Shown here one piece after another: positions 36,990 to 46,330 of a stretch of 64,000 nucleotides of DNA. Each line of letters opens with the position of its first letter. Position 1 is the first letter of the stretch. The translations under genes were made by a program, and so were the position numbers. The stretch comes from Chitinophaga sp. sic0106 (lineage in GTDB: Bacteria > Bacteroidota > Bacteroidia > Chitinophagales > Chitinophagaceae): the NCBI RefSeq assembly GCF_019219075.1, contig NZ_JAHUWJ010000008.1, forward strand, positions 124,001-188,000. Direction: 5' to 3'. The notes beneath the pieces are model-generated. The model did no database searches and was not told the origin of the DNA. It saw nothing but the letters and a program-made list of their open reading frames with translations.

Positions 36990-37319
36990 TTACAACATTT
37001 TTAGTTCGTTGTTCTCAATGTTGTAGATAGCAATTTGTTCATTGGCAATGCCTGCCTCTGTTGCCTCTTCTTCATTGTCGAACACCATTACTGCATCCCA
37101 GTAAAACGTTCCCTCATTGTCCCAAAATCCAACAATACGAGTGGTAGGTATTGCATATTTCAGAACTTTTTCCAAGCCCTCATCGCCAAAACTGTTTTGA
37201 GTTTCAATTGAAGCGACTACCCAGCCTTTTTTCACAGGTTCCAAACTCGGAACATAAACTGTGAATCCTCGTGGATTCTCTTCTGCTAAATACTTTAGCT
37301 TGACTAAAATGTTTATCAT
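36990..37319 (-). CDS. Small hypothetical protein
   Basis: 109 residues, acidic, no signal peptide or membrane segment. It begins INILVKLKYLAEENPRGFTVYVPSLEPVKKGWVVASIETQNSFG, then DNEEEATEAGIANEQIAIYNIEN. I do not recognise the family; the compact alpha-beta pattern and the NPRGFTV and TQNSFG phrases look like a conserved single domain. The ATG at 37319 is preferred; an upstream ATG at 37403 would pass through the hairpin region with a poor signal. Placed just before the HTH gene. Confidence 0.5.
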   Translation of the reverse strand: MINILVKLKYLAEENPRGFTVYVPSLEPVKKGWVVASIETQNSFGDEGLEKVLKYAIPTTRIVGFWDNEGTFYWDAVMVFDNEEEATEAGIANEQIAIYNIENNELKML

Positions 37320-37383
37320 GATAAAATGCCACTTATATCCCGTAGGCGCGGTTATTGGTTCAAAAGAACAATGTAAAAATAAT

Positions 37384-37410
37384 AAAAAGTTTGTAATAAA
37401 CAAACTTTTT
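37384..37410. promoter_or_regulatory. 11-bp perfect hairpin upstream of the small hypothetical
   Basis: AAAAAGTTTGT (37384-37394) pairs with ACAAACTTTTT (37400-37410), loop of five. It lies 65-91 bases before the start of the 109-residue gene and could be an operator or a weak terminator. Confidence 0.4.
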
Positions 37411-37451
37411 AGGATTTGGGCCTTGAAATGGACATGGGCTAGGCAAAAAAA

Positions 37452-37481
37452 GGAGTCTGTATCAGAATTGATACAGACTCC
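37452..37481 (-). terminator. Rho-independent terminator of the DUF4954 gene
   Basis: Perfect 13-bp stem GGAGTCTGTATCA / TGATACAGACTCC, 4-base loop, then seven T on the minus strand. About 46 bp after the DUF4954 stop. Confidence 0.95.
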
Positions 37482-37527
37482 AACATCAGAAATTAATTTC
37501 TATGCGTATTAATGGACTGAGAAGATA

Positions 37528-39729
37528 TCAAAGTTCCCAATCAATAACCGTTCTCCTCACTTTCTCCTTATATGTTTCCAGCTCTTCTTTAGTAGCATTA
37601 ATAAAACTATTATTTTCAAGGCTACCTACCACTACATCCATTTCTTTCTCATTACTGTAAGTCATTTTACGGAAAGGATTTTTATAATCTTTTTCTCTGG
37701 ATTTAAAAATTCCTTCCGCCATCCATTCCATGGTGGTAACGCTGTCTACCAGCCATTGCTGCAAGTGTTCGGTGCTGAAATTTTTCAGTGGCACCTCTTT
37801 AATTTCCAGCATGCAGGCTACGGCGTGTTGCAGTTTATCGGAAGCATATTCCTTACCAATTTCCCGGTAGGCATCATGGAGCTGATCCCAGCTGCTGATA
37901 CGGTTTTTACGGATGCGTTGCTTCAGGCCGTCCACTATTTCGGCTTTCATCAGCTGGCCGCCCACGTTTACCCATGGGGTGCGTTTGGCTGTTTTTACCG
38001 CTGCCTGTAAAGCCACAAAGGATGGTTTGGCGGCCGCAATGATATTTTTGATACCGTAAAATACGATCAGTTCTCTGAAGATCGGGTATGCTTTATGCAC
38101 TTTGGTAAGTACTGTTTTGCGGCTGCTGTTTTCCATGCCTTCGGCATAGATGGTGAGCCGGCTAACATCTTCTGGTTTTTCCAGCAGCAGTTCTTTCCCT
38201 TTTTTGCGGAGATCTTTGTCTGTTAAGGTTTTCCTGGGTTCGTTTTCCGGAAGTGCATACCATGCTTTGGCGGTGGCGATTTCCATAATGGCCAGCGCGG
38301 TAAACATTTCTTCAACGGAATCAGGTGCAAGGAAATCATACTCAATGAGCTGTTTTTTGTCGATCCTTTTGTCGCGGTCCACATACTTCCAGGAGTTGCG
38401 GGCAATGGCGTACATGTTGTACAGGAACCAGTAGCCCGGCATAATCTGGAGCACGTTTTCGTGTTCATCGTTGCTGACCAGACTAAAAGGAATGGTGATA
38501 TTCAGTTCAGCGAGATAATTACCTTTTGATATCAGTGTAAAGTTGGCAAACTGTGAATTGTGTTTCAGACTTACGCATAAGCCCGGCCAGAACCCTCTGC
38601 CGGCAATGATTTCGCCATCAGCACCGCGGGAGTTGTGGTTGGACCCTACTGTTGCACCGGCTGCCATATTGCTCTGCCCCATGATCAGGGATGCACAGAG
38701 AAACGAGTTGTTATGGTGCTGCTCATGTGCCGGAAATATCAGTGAATTTAATACTTCGCAGCAAGAGATGGTAGAGTTGTTGCCCAGGTAGGAGTTGATC
38801 AGCCTGGCACCATATTTCAGCTGGCTATGGGATGCCATTATAAAGCGTACTGCTTTTACACCGTAGAAGATGCGGCAGCCGTAACCTACAATGCCATTCA
38901 CCATTTCCGTACCTTCTCCAATCTGTGAGCGGGCTTCTGCCGTGCTTTTGATGGTGAGGTTCTTCAACTTGTTGGCGCCTTTGAGATAAGCGTCGGTACC
39001 GATGGTGACATCTTTGATCATGCGACAGTTTTTAATCACTGTGCGATCACCTACCATTCCATAGTAACCTCTGCGTTTGTCGAACTGTTTTTCAGTGAAC
39101 GTGCGGAACTGTTGCTGTAACTGGTTGTCATCGCGGTTGCGGGTCCACAGGTAAGCATCCCCGGGCAGCATGCCATCAAATGGCAATACGGACCGGCCAC
39201 CGTTTTCATTACATAGTTCCAGTTCAATGCGGAGGTTTTCCGGCTCATTGCTCTTTACAATACCATTCCCGAATTTAGCAACATCAGAAGTAACCATTTC
39301 GTTTACGTTGGCAACGATCACTTCATTGCCAAGGATGTAGTGCGATAAATAGTTGACGTTATGTACTACTACGTTATCGCCGAAATCGCAGGCGCAGATG
39401 GTGCTGTTATACAGGCCTACCGGCAGTTTGAGGTTGCGGTATTCCAGGTAGTAAGGCTCCAGCTTGCCGATGCGCACCATCCCGAAAAAGTGACAGTGCT
39501 GTACCAGCTGCGGATTAAATTCATTGGATACGAAGATGTTGTTCCAGTTGTCAGAGGTGTTGTCGTTGCGGACAAGTGCCTCTATTTCATACGCGGTTAG
39601 CTGACGAAACTGGTCCTTGCTCTGCCATTGCTCATTGCGCAGGTAGTATTCGTCTTTACCTTTTGGAAGTTCATCTTCAATAAAGTTATACCCCAGGCCT
39701 GCCAGGGGCATTTTTCGGATGTTGTTCAT
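37528..39729 (-). CDS. DUF4954 protein with left-handed beta-helix domain
   Basis: 733 residues, cytoplasmic. The central part (~residues 80-430) reads as hexapeptide-type repeats of a left-handed beta-helix (GDNVVVHNVNYLSHYILGNEVIV, DVTIGTDAYLKGANKLKNLTI, SQIGEGTEMVNGIVGYGCRIFYGVKAV, GNNSTISCCEVL), as in nucleotide-sugar acyl- and nucleotidyltransferases. The C-terminal ~250 residues are helical. The family is common in Bacteroidota and has no known function. It follows glmS with a 16-base gap, so the two are probably made together, hinting at amino-sugar metabolism. No catalytic residue can be named. Confidence 0.8.
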   Translation of the reverse strand: MNNIRKMPLAGLGYNFIEDELPKGKDEYYLRNEQWQSKDQFRQLTAYEIEALVRNDNTSDNWNNIFVSNEFNPQLVQHCHFFGMVRIGKLEPYYLEYRNLKLPVGLYNSTICACDFGDNVVVHNVNYLSHYILGNEVIVANVNEMVTSDVAKFGNGIVKSNEPENLRIELELCNENGGRSVLPFDGMLPGDAYLWTRNRDDNQLQQQFRTFTEKQFDKRRGYYGMVGDRTVIKNCRMIKDVTIGTDAYLKGANKLKNLTIKSTAEARSQIGEGTEMVNGIVGYGCRIFYGVKAVRFIMASHSQLKYGARLINSYLGNNSTISCCEVLNSLIFPAHEQHHNNSFLCASLIMGQSNMAAGATVGSNHNSRGADGEIIAGRGFWPGLCVSLKHNSQFANFTLISKGNYLAELNITIPFSLVSNDEHENVLQIMPGYWFLYNMYAIARNSWKYVDRDKRIDKKQLIEYDFLAPDSVEEMFTALAIMEIATAKAWYALPENEPRKTLTDKDLRKKGKELLLEKPEDVSRLTIYAEGMENSSRKTVLTKVHKAYPIFRELIVFYGIKNIIAAAKPSFVALQAAVKTAKRTPWVNVGGQLMKAEIVDGLKQRIRKNRISSWDQLHDAYREIGKEYASDKLQHAVACMLEIKEVPLKNFSTEHLQQWLVDSVTTMEWMAEGIFKSREKDYKNPFRKMTYSNEKEMDVVVGSLENNSFINATKEELETYKEKVRRTVIDWEL

Positions 39730-39745
39730 GGATACTTTCTTAAGT

Positions 39746-41581
39746 CTATTCTACTGTTACACTCTTCGCGAGGTTACGGGGCTTGTCTACATCGTATCCT
39801 TTGGATACACCGATGTGATAGGCCAGTAACTGCAAAGGTATAACACTAATGATTGGTGCCACCAGTTCATCTGCTGCAGGTACCACAATTACGTCATCAA
39901 CCATAGGAGGGATTGTGGTGTCACCTTCGGTTACTACCGCGATCACCTTGCCTTTGCGGGCTTTGATCTCCTGAATGTTACTTACTACTTTTTCGTAGAA
40001 ACTATCTTTGGTGGCTACTATTACTACCGGTAAATTTTCATCTACGAGTGCAATAGGTCCATGTTTCATTTCCGCAGCAGGGTATCCTTCTGCGTGGATG
40101 TAAGAAATTTCTTTCAGCTTAAGTGCGCCTTCCAGTGCTACCGGGAAGTTGTATCCACGGCCCAGATAAAGGAAGTCGCGGGCATCTTTATATTTCTCTG
40201 CAATTTCTTTTACCTGGTCATTTAATTTCAGTGCGGTCGCTACTTTTTTAGATACCTGGTCCATTTCATTGAGCAGGTGCTGGAAGCGCTGGCCGGTGAT
40301 AGAACCTTTTTCCATGGCTACTTTCAGGCCAATCAGTGCCAGCACGGTGAGCTGTGCGGTAAAGGCCTTGGTAGAGGCCACACCGATTTCAGGACCTGCG
40401 TGCGTGTAGGCGCCAGCGTCAGACATACGTGCAATAGAAGAACCTACTACGTTACATACACCCAGAATGATAGCGCCTTTTTGCTTGGCACTTTCTATGG
40501 CCACCAGGGTGTCGGCCGTTTCGCCGGATTGTGATACTGCAATAATAACATCTCCCTTACCAATCACCGGATTGCGATAACGGAATTCGGAAGCATATTC
40601 TACTTCAACCGGCGTACGACAAAGCTCCTCAATCATGTATTCCGCTACGAGTCCGGCATGCCAGGAGGTACCGCAGGCTACTATGATAATACGGTTGGCA
40701 TTTTTCAGCAGGTCCATATGTTCACGGATACCACCGAGTGTAAGGGTGCCTTTTGGTGCATCCAAACGGCCACGTAAGCTATCATGGATGGTTTGCGGCT
40801 GCTCAAATATTTCTTTCAGCATGAAGTGATCATACCCGCCTTTTTCAATGGCAGCCAGATCAATATCCAGTTTCTGAATGTACGGCGTCTGACGTTCGTT
40901 GCTGATGTTTTTCAGGATCAGCTCATCCGCTTTTATGATGGCAATTTCGTAATCGTTTACATACACTACTTCTTTGGTGTATTCCACGATAGGAGAGGCA
41001 TCGGAGGCCAGGAAGTGTTCACCTTTACCTACGCCGATTACGAGCGGACTACCTTTACGTGCAGCGATGAGCGTGTCAGGGTTATCTTCATCAACCAGTA
41101 CGATTACGTAGGCACCTACCACACGTTTCAGCGCAATACGCAGCGCTTCTTCCAGCGTGGAGTTATTGCTTCTTTTAATTTCTTCAATGAAGTGCAGTAA
41201 AACTTCGGTGTCAGTATCACTCTCGAATACATGCCCTTTGCTTTCCAGCTCCTGTTTGAGTTGTACATAGTTTTCGATGATGCCGTTGTGCACCATTGCT
41301 AATTTACCGTCGCCGGATCTGTGAGGGTGGGCGTTACGGTCGCAGGGTTCTCCATGGGTAGCCCAACGGGTGTGTCCGATGGCGATGTGGCTGCGCATAT
41401 CTTTGCTGGAAGCGTATTCTTCCAGTGCCGCCACTTTGTCTTTTTTCTTGTAGATTTTGAGTCCATCATTGATGATAGCAACTCCTGCGCTGTCATACCC
41501 GCGGTATTCCAGTCTCTTTAGGCCTTTCAATACGATCGGATAAGCTTCACGCTGCCCGATATAAGCTACGATTCCACACAT
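39746..41581 (-). CDS. glmS: Glutamine-fructose-6-phosphate aminotransferase (isomerizing)
   Basis: Makes glucosamine-6-phosphate, first step to UDP-GlcNAc for peptidoglycan and lipopolysaccharide. 611 residues, cytoplasmic. The N-terminal Ntn glutaminase begins MCGIVAYIGQREAYPIVLKGLKRLEYRGYDSAG with catalytic Cys2. Next come HTRWATHGEPCDRNAHPH and two sugar-isomerase (SIS) domains (CGTSWHAGLVAEYMIEELC, VSQSGETADT), and the C-terminal LAKSVTVE signature of active GlmS. Upstream is a short hairpin at 41635-41652; no glmS ribozyme is expected in Bacteroidota and none is seen. DUF4954 follows in the same unit. Confidence 0.97.
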   Translation of the reverse strand: MCGIVAYIGQREAYPIVLKGLKRLEYRGYDSAGVAIINDGLKIYKKKDKVAALEEYASSKDMRSHIAIGHTRWATHGEPCDRNAHPHRSGDGKLAMVHNGIIENYVQLKQELESKGHVFESDTDTEVLLHFIEEIKRSNNSTLEEALRIALKRVVGAYVIVLVDEDNPDTLIAARKGSPLVIGVGKGEHFLASDASPIVEYTKEVVYVNDYEIAIIKADELILKNISNERQTPYIQKLDIDLAAIEKGGYDHFMLKEIFEQPQTIHDSLRGRLDAPKGTLTLGGIREHMDLLKNANRIIIVACGTSWHAGLVAEYMIEELCRTPVEVEYASEFRYRNPVIGKGDVIIAVSQSGETADTLVAIESAKQKGAIILGVCNVVGSSIARMSDAGAYTHAGPEIGVASTKAFTAQLTVLALIGLKVAMEKGSITGQRFQHLLNEMDQVSKKVATALKLNDQVKEIAEKYKDARDFLYLGRGYNFPVALEGALKLKEISYIHAEGYPAAEMKHGPIALVDENLPVVIVATKDSFYEKVVSNIQEIKARKGKVIAVVTEGDTTIPPMVDDVIVVPAADELVAPIISVIPLQLLAYHIGVSKGYDVDKPRNLAKSVTVE

Positions 41582-41634
41582 ATGGTTTCTTGTATTTTAG
41601 ATGAGGTTTGGTTGCGAAGAAATAATAAAATAAA

Positions 41635-41652
41635 CTGCCAATAGCCTGGCAG
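41635..41652 (-). promoter_or_regulatory. Short hairpin before glmS
   Basis: CTGCCA / TGGCAG with a 6-base loop, followed on the minus strand by a T-rich run (TTTATTTTATTATTT). It could be a second terminator for the S9 peptidase gene or lie in the glmS leader. Confidence 0.45.
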
Positions 41653-41701
41653 CTAGTTTAACATGACGCGTGCAATTTTTGTAAAAAATAAAATAAAAAA
41701 A

Positions 41702-41771
41702 GGGATACGGTGAGATGATAAGCAGTTATTAACGTACTGTTAATACTGTTTTTCATCGTTCACCGTATCCC
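41702..41771 (-). terminator. Terminator of the S9 peptidase gene
   Basis: A 12-bp perfect stem GGGATACGGTGA / TCACCGTATCCC with a 46-base loop, followed on the minus strand by a long run of T with few breaks. The gene stop is 38 bp before it. Confidence 0.85.
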
Positions 41772-41809
41772 TGTATGTCTTGTTTTAAGACCGGGTCAGC
41801 GGATGGAGA

Positions 41810-44179
41810 TTATTTGAGGAGTGTTTCGTTGAATAGTTTCAAGATCCTTTTATATTCATCCGTCCAGCTGGCTGGTGTGGTAAACCCGTGGTCTTCTACG
41901 GGGTATACAGCCAGTTCCCAGTTGTCTTTTTTAAGTTCAATGAGTCGTTGCGACAAACGCACAATGTCTTCAAAATGAACATTGGTGTCTACCATTCCAT
42001 GACACATGAGCAATCTGCCCTTCAGCCCTTCTGCATGATAGATCGGGGAGGAGCGAAGATAAGCAATACTGTCCTTATATGGTTCATTCAGTATGTTACT
42101 TGTGTAGCCGTGATTGTAATGGGCCCAGTCTGTAACACTGCGTAAAGCAGCACCGGCGGCAAAGGTACCTGGCTTTGTGAACATTCCCATGAGGGTCATA
42201 AAACCACCATAGCTTCCTCCGTATATCCCTATACGGTTGGCATCCACTCCTGTTTTGCTGGCCAGGTATTTTGCTGCATCCACTTCGTCGTCCAGGTCTT
42301 TACCTCCCATAAAGCGGTAAATACCTGTGCGCCAGTTACGGCCGTAGCCGGCGCTGCCGCGGTAATCCACGTCCAGTACGGTGTAGCCGAGGTCTGTCAG
42401 CAAGTTATGGAACATATATTCTCTAAAGTACTGACTCCACCAGCGGTGTGCATTCTGCAAATATCCTGCCCCATGTACAAAAATTACGCCTGCGCCATTT
42501 TTTTTCGCGGGATCGGGCGTGAAAAGTCTGGCGTAAATCGGCTGATTGTCGCTGGCTGTAATGGTTATAAGCTCCGGCACTCTCCAGGAATAATTTTTAA
42601 ATTCTTCCGTTTGCGCCTGTGCGGTCACCTGTTTTGCTTTAGCCCCCGCCGTGTTTGGCTGTATATACAGCTCCCATGGCTGGTTAGGTGAGGAGTAACG
42701 GAAAGCAATCCATTTTTCATCCGGACTCACACTCACCTCATGTGCGCCCTGCATGGTGGTAATGCGCTCCTGTTTGCCGGTGGCGATATTCAGTTTATAA
42801 AACTGTTTTTCCCCCGGATGTACTTCATTGGTAACGATATAAAATGCTTTTTTATCGTTGGATAACTGTGCTTCCTGTACCTCGTAATTACCGGTGGTGA
42901 GTTGTTTTAGCTCTTGGGAGATGACATTGGCCGTATATAGATGTGAGTAACCGGTGGCTTCGGATTGGAACCAGATAATATTTTCATCTACCCAGCCCAG
43001 ATTTCCGCCGCCCATGCTCCAGCCAATCCCGGGGCCGGCAATCCAGGCCTCATCGCGCTGGCGGTTGATAGCAGTAAGTTTGCCCGTAGCGCCATCCAGT
43101 AAAGCAAGCCAGCGGTCTTTGTTGTCCATGGAACGGATGTCCACGATGGCGTGCGTACCTTTGTCGGACCAATAAGGACCATTGATGATCACCTCACGTA
43201 CCACCACCGAATCTTTTTTCGTATAGTCTTTCACGTAATCAGGCTGATCCTTGATGCCCGGCAGATCTTTGGTGCTGATTGCTATCACGGTATCGGCTAC
43301 ACGATCATATACATAGCTGGTAAAGCTGCCACGTGGTGCCCCTACTTTTTCGCGGGAAGGGATGTCGGTGGTAAAGCCAGTGCTGGTTACATAGTCCGGC
43401 ACAATAGTTCCTTTGGCATCTTTAGCTTCGGCATACAAACGGTAGGTGATAAAACGGCCGTCAGGACTGATTTTCACTGACTGTAACTGTTTGTCTTCTG
43501 TATATAAGTTACGTAATGGTTTTGGAGAGATGTAATCGTAATATCGCTTAGAGGCATCGGCCTTGGCTTTTCTATCACGTATGACCTGCAGCAGCTCCAG
43601 TTGTTGTTGCTTCAGCCATTTTTCCTGGGCATTACCTTTTTGTAAATCATCCTTTTCCGGTGGAGGAGGAGGACCCTGTTTAAAGCTGCTGAGCTGTGTG
43701 AGACTCCCATCCGCGCGGTTCCAGGCGAATACATCGCGGCCCTGCTGAAAGGCAATGGCAGTAGTGCCGTTGAGAAACGCCGGTGCGCTTTCCTGCAAGG
43801 CTGTGTTGGTGATACGGATTACCTTACCGGTTTTCAGCTCCTTCAGATATATATCACCCTGGAGCGAAAATACCACCATCGAACGGTCGTTGCTGTAAAC
43901 CCCGTTGTTGGCGGCCAGCAGCATGCTGCGCTCAGCAGCCACTGTCTTCTTTGGTGTGGCATCTTTCAGCTGGAGGAAATAAAGAGAATCGGCCGGCGCT
44001 TTCTCCGGGTTCCAGTTGAAATAAACAGTCTGATTGTCGGCGCCCCAGAAAACCTGGTCTGGAGAAGTGCCGATCCACTTCGGATCGCGCATGATTTTAT
44101 CCACGGTAAGTGGCGACAGCTGGGCATAGGCGCTGTTGGTTGATAAAAAAATAATGGCAGGGAGAAACCATTTTCTCAT
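41810..44179 (-). CDS. Secreted S9 (prolyl oligopeptidase/DPP-IV) family peptidase
   Basis: 789 residues with a signal peptide (FLPAIIFLSTNSAYA, cut before Q). Residues ~20-500 make a beta-propeller (WDYR-like segments such as SPDQVFWGADNQTVYFNW, SPDEKWIAFRYSS). The C-terminal alpha/beta hydrolase has the nucleophile in GIYGGSYGGFM, Asp in CHGMVDTNVHFED and His in YPVEDHGF. The family cuts after proline or alanine in short peptides; substrate unknown. Periplasmic or surface-located. No partner gene; the histidine phosphatase gene is divergent. Confidence 0.9.
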   Translation of the reverse strand: MRKWFLPAIIFLSTNSAYAQLSPLTVDKIMRDPKWIGTSPDQVFWGADNQTVYFNWNPEKAPADSLYFLQLKDATPKKTVAAERSMLLAANNGVYSNDRSMVVFSLQGDIYLKELKTGKVIRITNTALQESAPAFLNGTTAIAFQQGRDVFAWNRADGSLTQLSSFKQGPPPPPEKDDLQKGNAQEKWLKQQQLELLQVIRDRKAKADASKRYYDYISPKPLRNLYTEDKQLQSVKISPDGRFITYRLYAEAKDAKGTIVPDYVTSTGFTTDIPSREKVGAPRGSFTSYVYDRVADTVIAISTKDLPGIKDQPDYVKDYTKKDSVVVREVIINGPYWSDKGTHAIVDIRSMDNKDRWLALLDGATGKLTAINRQRDEAWIAGPGIGWSMGGGNLGWVDENIIWFQSEATGYSHLYTANVISQELKQLTTGNYEVQEAQLSNDKKAFYIVTNEVHPGEKQFYKLNIATGKQERITTMQGAHEVSVSPDEKWIAFRYSSPNQPWELYIQPNTAGAKAKQVTAQAQTEEFKNYSWRVPELITITASDNQPIYARLFTPDPAKKNGAGVIFVHGAGYLQNAHRWWSQYFREYMFHNLLTDLGYTVLDVDYRGSAGYGRNWRTGIYRFMGGKDLDDEVDAAKYLASKTGVDANRIGIYGGSYGGFMTLMGMFTKPGTFAAGAALRSVTDWAHYNHGYTSNILNEPYKDSIAYLRSSPIYHAEGLKGRLLMCHGMVDTNVHFEDIVRLSQRLIELKKDNWELAVYPVEDHGFTTPASWTDEYKRILKLFNETLLK

Positions 44180-44283
44180 AGCAGTTGAGTATTTTGTTAG
44201 GGAATAAAAATAATGGATTAATCCCTAAAATGGGGAATATTAGGGATGTCTGGTACGATGAATATATGCCTTAACTTTACTGT

Positions 44284-44814
44284 ATGCGTTTTTTCCTGCT
44301 TATAACCATGATTGCCCTGGTGGCCTGCAAGCCTAAACCCGCTGTGCGGCAGCCAGTTCCGGTTTCGGAAGACACTACCTTCCTCACAGGTACCTTTTAC
44401 GTGGTGCGCCATGCCGAACGGTATGAAGGCCCTGATTCAACGCTTACGCCGGCAGGCTTTGAAAGAGCAGGCTGTTTGTACCGGCTGCTGAAGGATTCGG
44501 CATTGAATAAAATATACGTAACGCCCTACCGCCGCAGCCGGCAAACTGCCGACAGCCTCCGGTTACACTTAAACCTGGATACAGCCGTATACAAGCCGGA
44601 TACCACCGGCGAGTCAGTCATTTATACCCTCACCCGTCATGACGACTGGGGAAAGCACATCGTAATAGTAGCCCACGCCAATACCATGCTGCCTATTGTG
44701 AAGGCGCTGGGAGGTAAGCCCGCGGTGGATTCAATACGGGATAATGAATTTGACAGGGTGTTTGTGATCAGGAAATTGAAAGGGGGTACGAAAGTGAAGA
44801 GTTTCAGATATTAA
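44284..44814 (+). CDS. Histidine phosphatase-family lipoprotein
   Basis: 176 residues. Lipobox LVAC (Cys15). The catalytic RHxE-type motif is in YVVRHAERYEGPDSTLTPAG (RHAE), with PYRRSRQTADSL (second phosphate-binding Arg) and VIVAHANTML (second His). The branch includes phosphoglycerate mutase-like and SixA-like enzymes. The extracytoplasmic site suggests a phosphomonoesterase acting on external or periplasmic substrates, not phosphoglycerate. Divergent from the S9 peptidase across 104 bp. Confidence 0.85.
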   Translation: MRFFLLITMIALVACKPKPAVRQPVPVSEDTTFLTGTFYVVRHAERYEGPDSTLTPAGFERAGCLYRLLKDSALNKIYVTPYRRSRQTADSLRLHLNLDTAVYKPDTTGESVIYTLTRHDDWGKHIVIVAHANTMLPIVKALGGKPAVDSIRDNEFDRVFVIRKLKGGTKVKSFRY

Positions 44815-44823
44815 ATGGTTGGA

Positions 44824-44851
44824 GCCCCCAAAAGTCGAGACTTTTGGGGGC
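44824..44851. terminator. Bidirectional terminator, strong hairpin
   Basis: GCCCCCAAAAG / CTTTTGGGGGC with a 6-base loop (the loop itself can pair GTC-GAC). It lies between the convergent phosphatase and mgtE genes. Confidence 0.8.
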
Positions 44852-44896
44852 ATCACAGCTGTTGATACAGTCGCTTTTGGTGTTTGAGCACCTACC

Positions 44897-46273
44897 TTAT
44901 AATAAGACGCCTTTCATCAACGTATACGCCACCGTAAAGTAAATCAGCAACCCGGTAACATCCACCAGTGTAGCCACAAACGGTGCGGAAGAAGTGGCCG
45001 GATCGGCGCCCAGCTTCTTCAGAATCAGCGGCAGCATAGAGCCCGAGAGTGTGCCCCATAATACCACGCCAATCAAGGAAATACCTACGGTAAAGCCTAT
45101 CAGCACGGTATGGTCCCCATAGGTATGGAAGAGTGAATTCCAAAGCAGGATACGGGTAAAACCAATGATCCCCAGCACACTACCCAGCAGGATGCCTGAT
45201 ATCAGCTCCCTGCGCATTACTCGCCACCAGTCGTTCAGAGAAATTTCCCCCAGGGCCATGGCCTGAATAATAAGGGTGGAGGCCTGTGAGCCACTGTTAC
45301 CGCCACTGGAAATGATCAGCGGCACAAACAGGGCCAGTACTACGGCTTTGGCTATTTCATCTTCGAAAAAACCCATCGCAGTAGCGGTGAGCATCTCCCC
45401 TATAAACAAAACTACCAGCCAGCCTACACGTTTTTTTACCAGTTTAAGCAAGGGCATATCGAGGTAAGGCTCATCGAGGGCCTCGGTACCACCAATCTTT
45501 TGGATATCTTCTGTATGTTCTTCATTGGCAATCCACAACATATCGTCGATCGTAACGATACCAAGCAGGATACCCTGATCGTCTACCACGGGAAGGGCTA
45601 CACGATTTTCCATACGGAACACCTGGATGGCTTCTTCCTGATCGTCGCTGGCGTGGAGGGATACAAATCGGTCGTCCATGAGTGTATGCACTACCGTATC
45701 CGGCGCTACCAGCAGGAACTCCCTGATACGAAAGTCATCCAGCAGGTGGCCGTTGCCATCTATCACATAAATAACATCAATGGTTTCACTATCCTTGCCA
45801 TGCTCGCGGATATAATCCAATACCTGTTTCACGCTCCACTCTTCGCGAACGGCAATATAATCGGGGGTCATTATACGACCCACACTGTTTTCCTTATAAC
45901 CCAGCAGGGAGAGCGTAATGCGTCGTTCTTCCGGGTCGAGCAGCTTAATCAGTTCCTTCACAGCCTCGCTGGGTAACTCTTCCAGGAACGAGGTACGGTC
46001 ATCCGCCGGCAGCTCGTTGAGCAGCTCCGCAATCTTTGCAGGTGCCAGCAATTTTATCACATCCTCCTGTAATGGAAAATCCAGGATACGGAAAGCAGCA
46101 GCAGCACGGCTGATCGACAAGGTATTGATGATAATACCCGCCTCGTCCGGCTCCTCATGAATTAACTCTGCTATGTCCGTAATCAGCTGATCATCCAGGT
46201 ATACGCTTAATTCACGGAAATTTTTCTCTTCCGCCAGTTCCATGAATTTCTCCTGTAAAGCTTCATTTTCCAT
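44897..46273 (-). CDS. mgtE: Magnesium transporter MgtE
   Basis: Mg2+-gated channel, about 458 residues. N-terminal helical domain (~residues 30-130; NELPADDRTSFLEELPSEAV), two CBS domains (TPDYIAVREEWSVKQVLDYI; ENRVALPVVDDQGILLGIVTIDDML) that sense Mg2+, a plug helix, and five membrane helices with the pore signature PLIISSGGNSGSQASTLIIQAMALGE. An ATG at 46273 is used; the TTG at 46279 is unlikely. It is the second gene of a likely two-gene unit behind the bestrophin-like gene. Confidence 0.95.
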   Translation of the reverse strand: MENEALQEKFMELAEEKNFRELSVYLDDQLITDIAELIHEEPDEAGIIINTLSISRAAAAFRILDFPLQEDVIKLLAPAKIAELLNELPADDRTSFLEELPSEAVKELIKLLDPEERRITLSLLGYKENSVGRIMTPDYIAVREEWSVKQVLDYIREHGKDSETIDVIYVIDGNGHLLDDFRIREFLLVAPDTVVHTLMDDRFVSLHASDDQEEAIQVFRMENRVALPVVDDQGILLGIVTIDDMLWIANEEHTEDIQKIGGTEALDEPYLDMPLLKLVKKRVGWLVVLFIGEMLTATAMGFFEDEIAKAVVLALFVPLIISSGGNSGSQASTLIIQAMALGEISLNDWWRVMRRELISGILLGSVLGIIGFTRILLWNSLFHTYGDHTVLIGFTVGISLIGVVLWGTLSGSMLPLILKKLGADPATSSAPFVATLVDVTGLLIYFTVAYTLMKGVLL

Positions 46274-46330
46274 GTACAAATCGACTCTAGCTGCGAAATT
46301 AAGTTAAAATAGTACGCATCCGGGCAGGGC

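Noticed and set aside
41582..41809. glmS ribozyme/riboswitch upstream of glmS
   Set aside because: Only a 6-bp hairpin is visible, and the glmS ribozyme is a feature of Firmicutes-type genomes; none of its core could be recognised.
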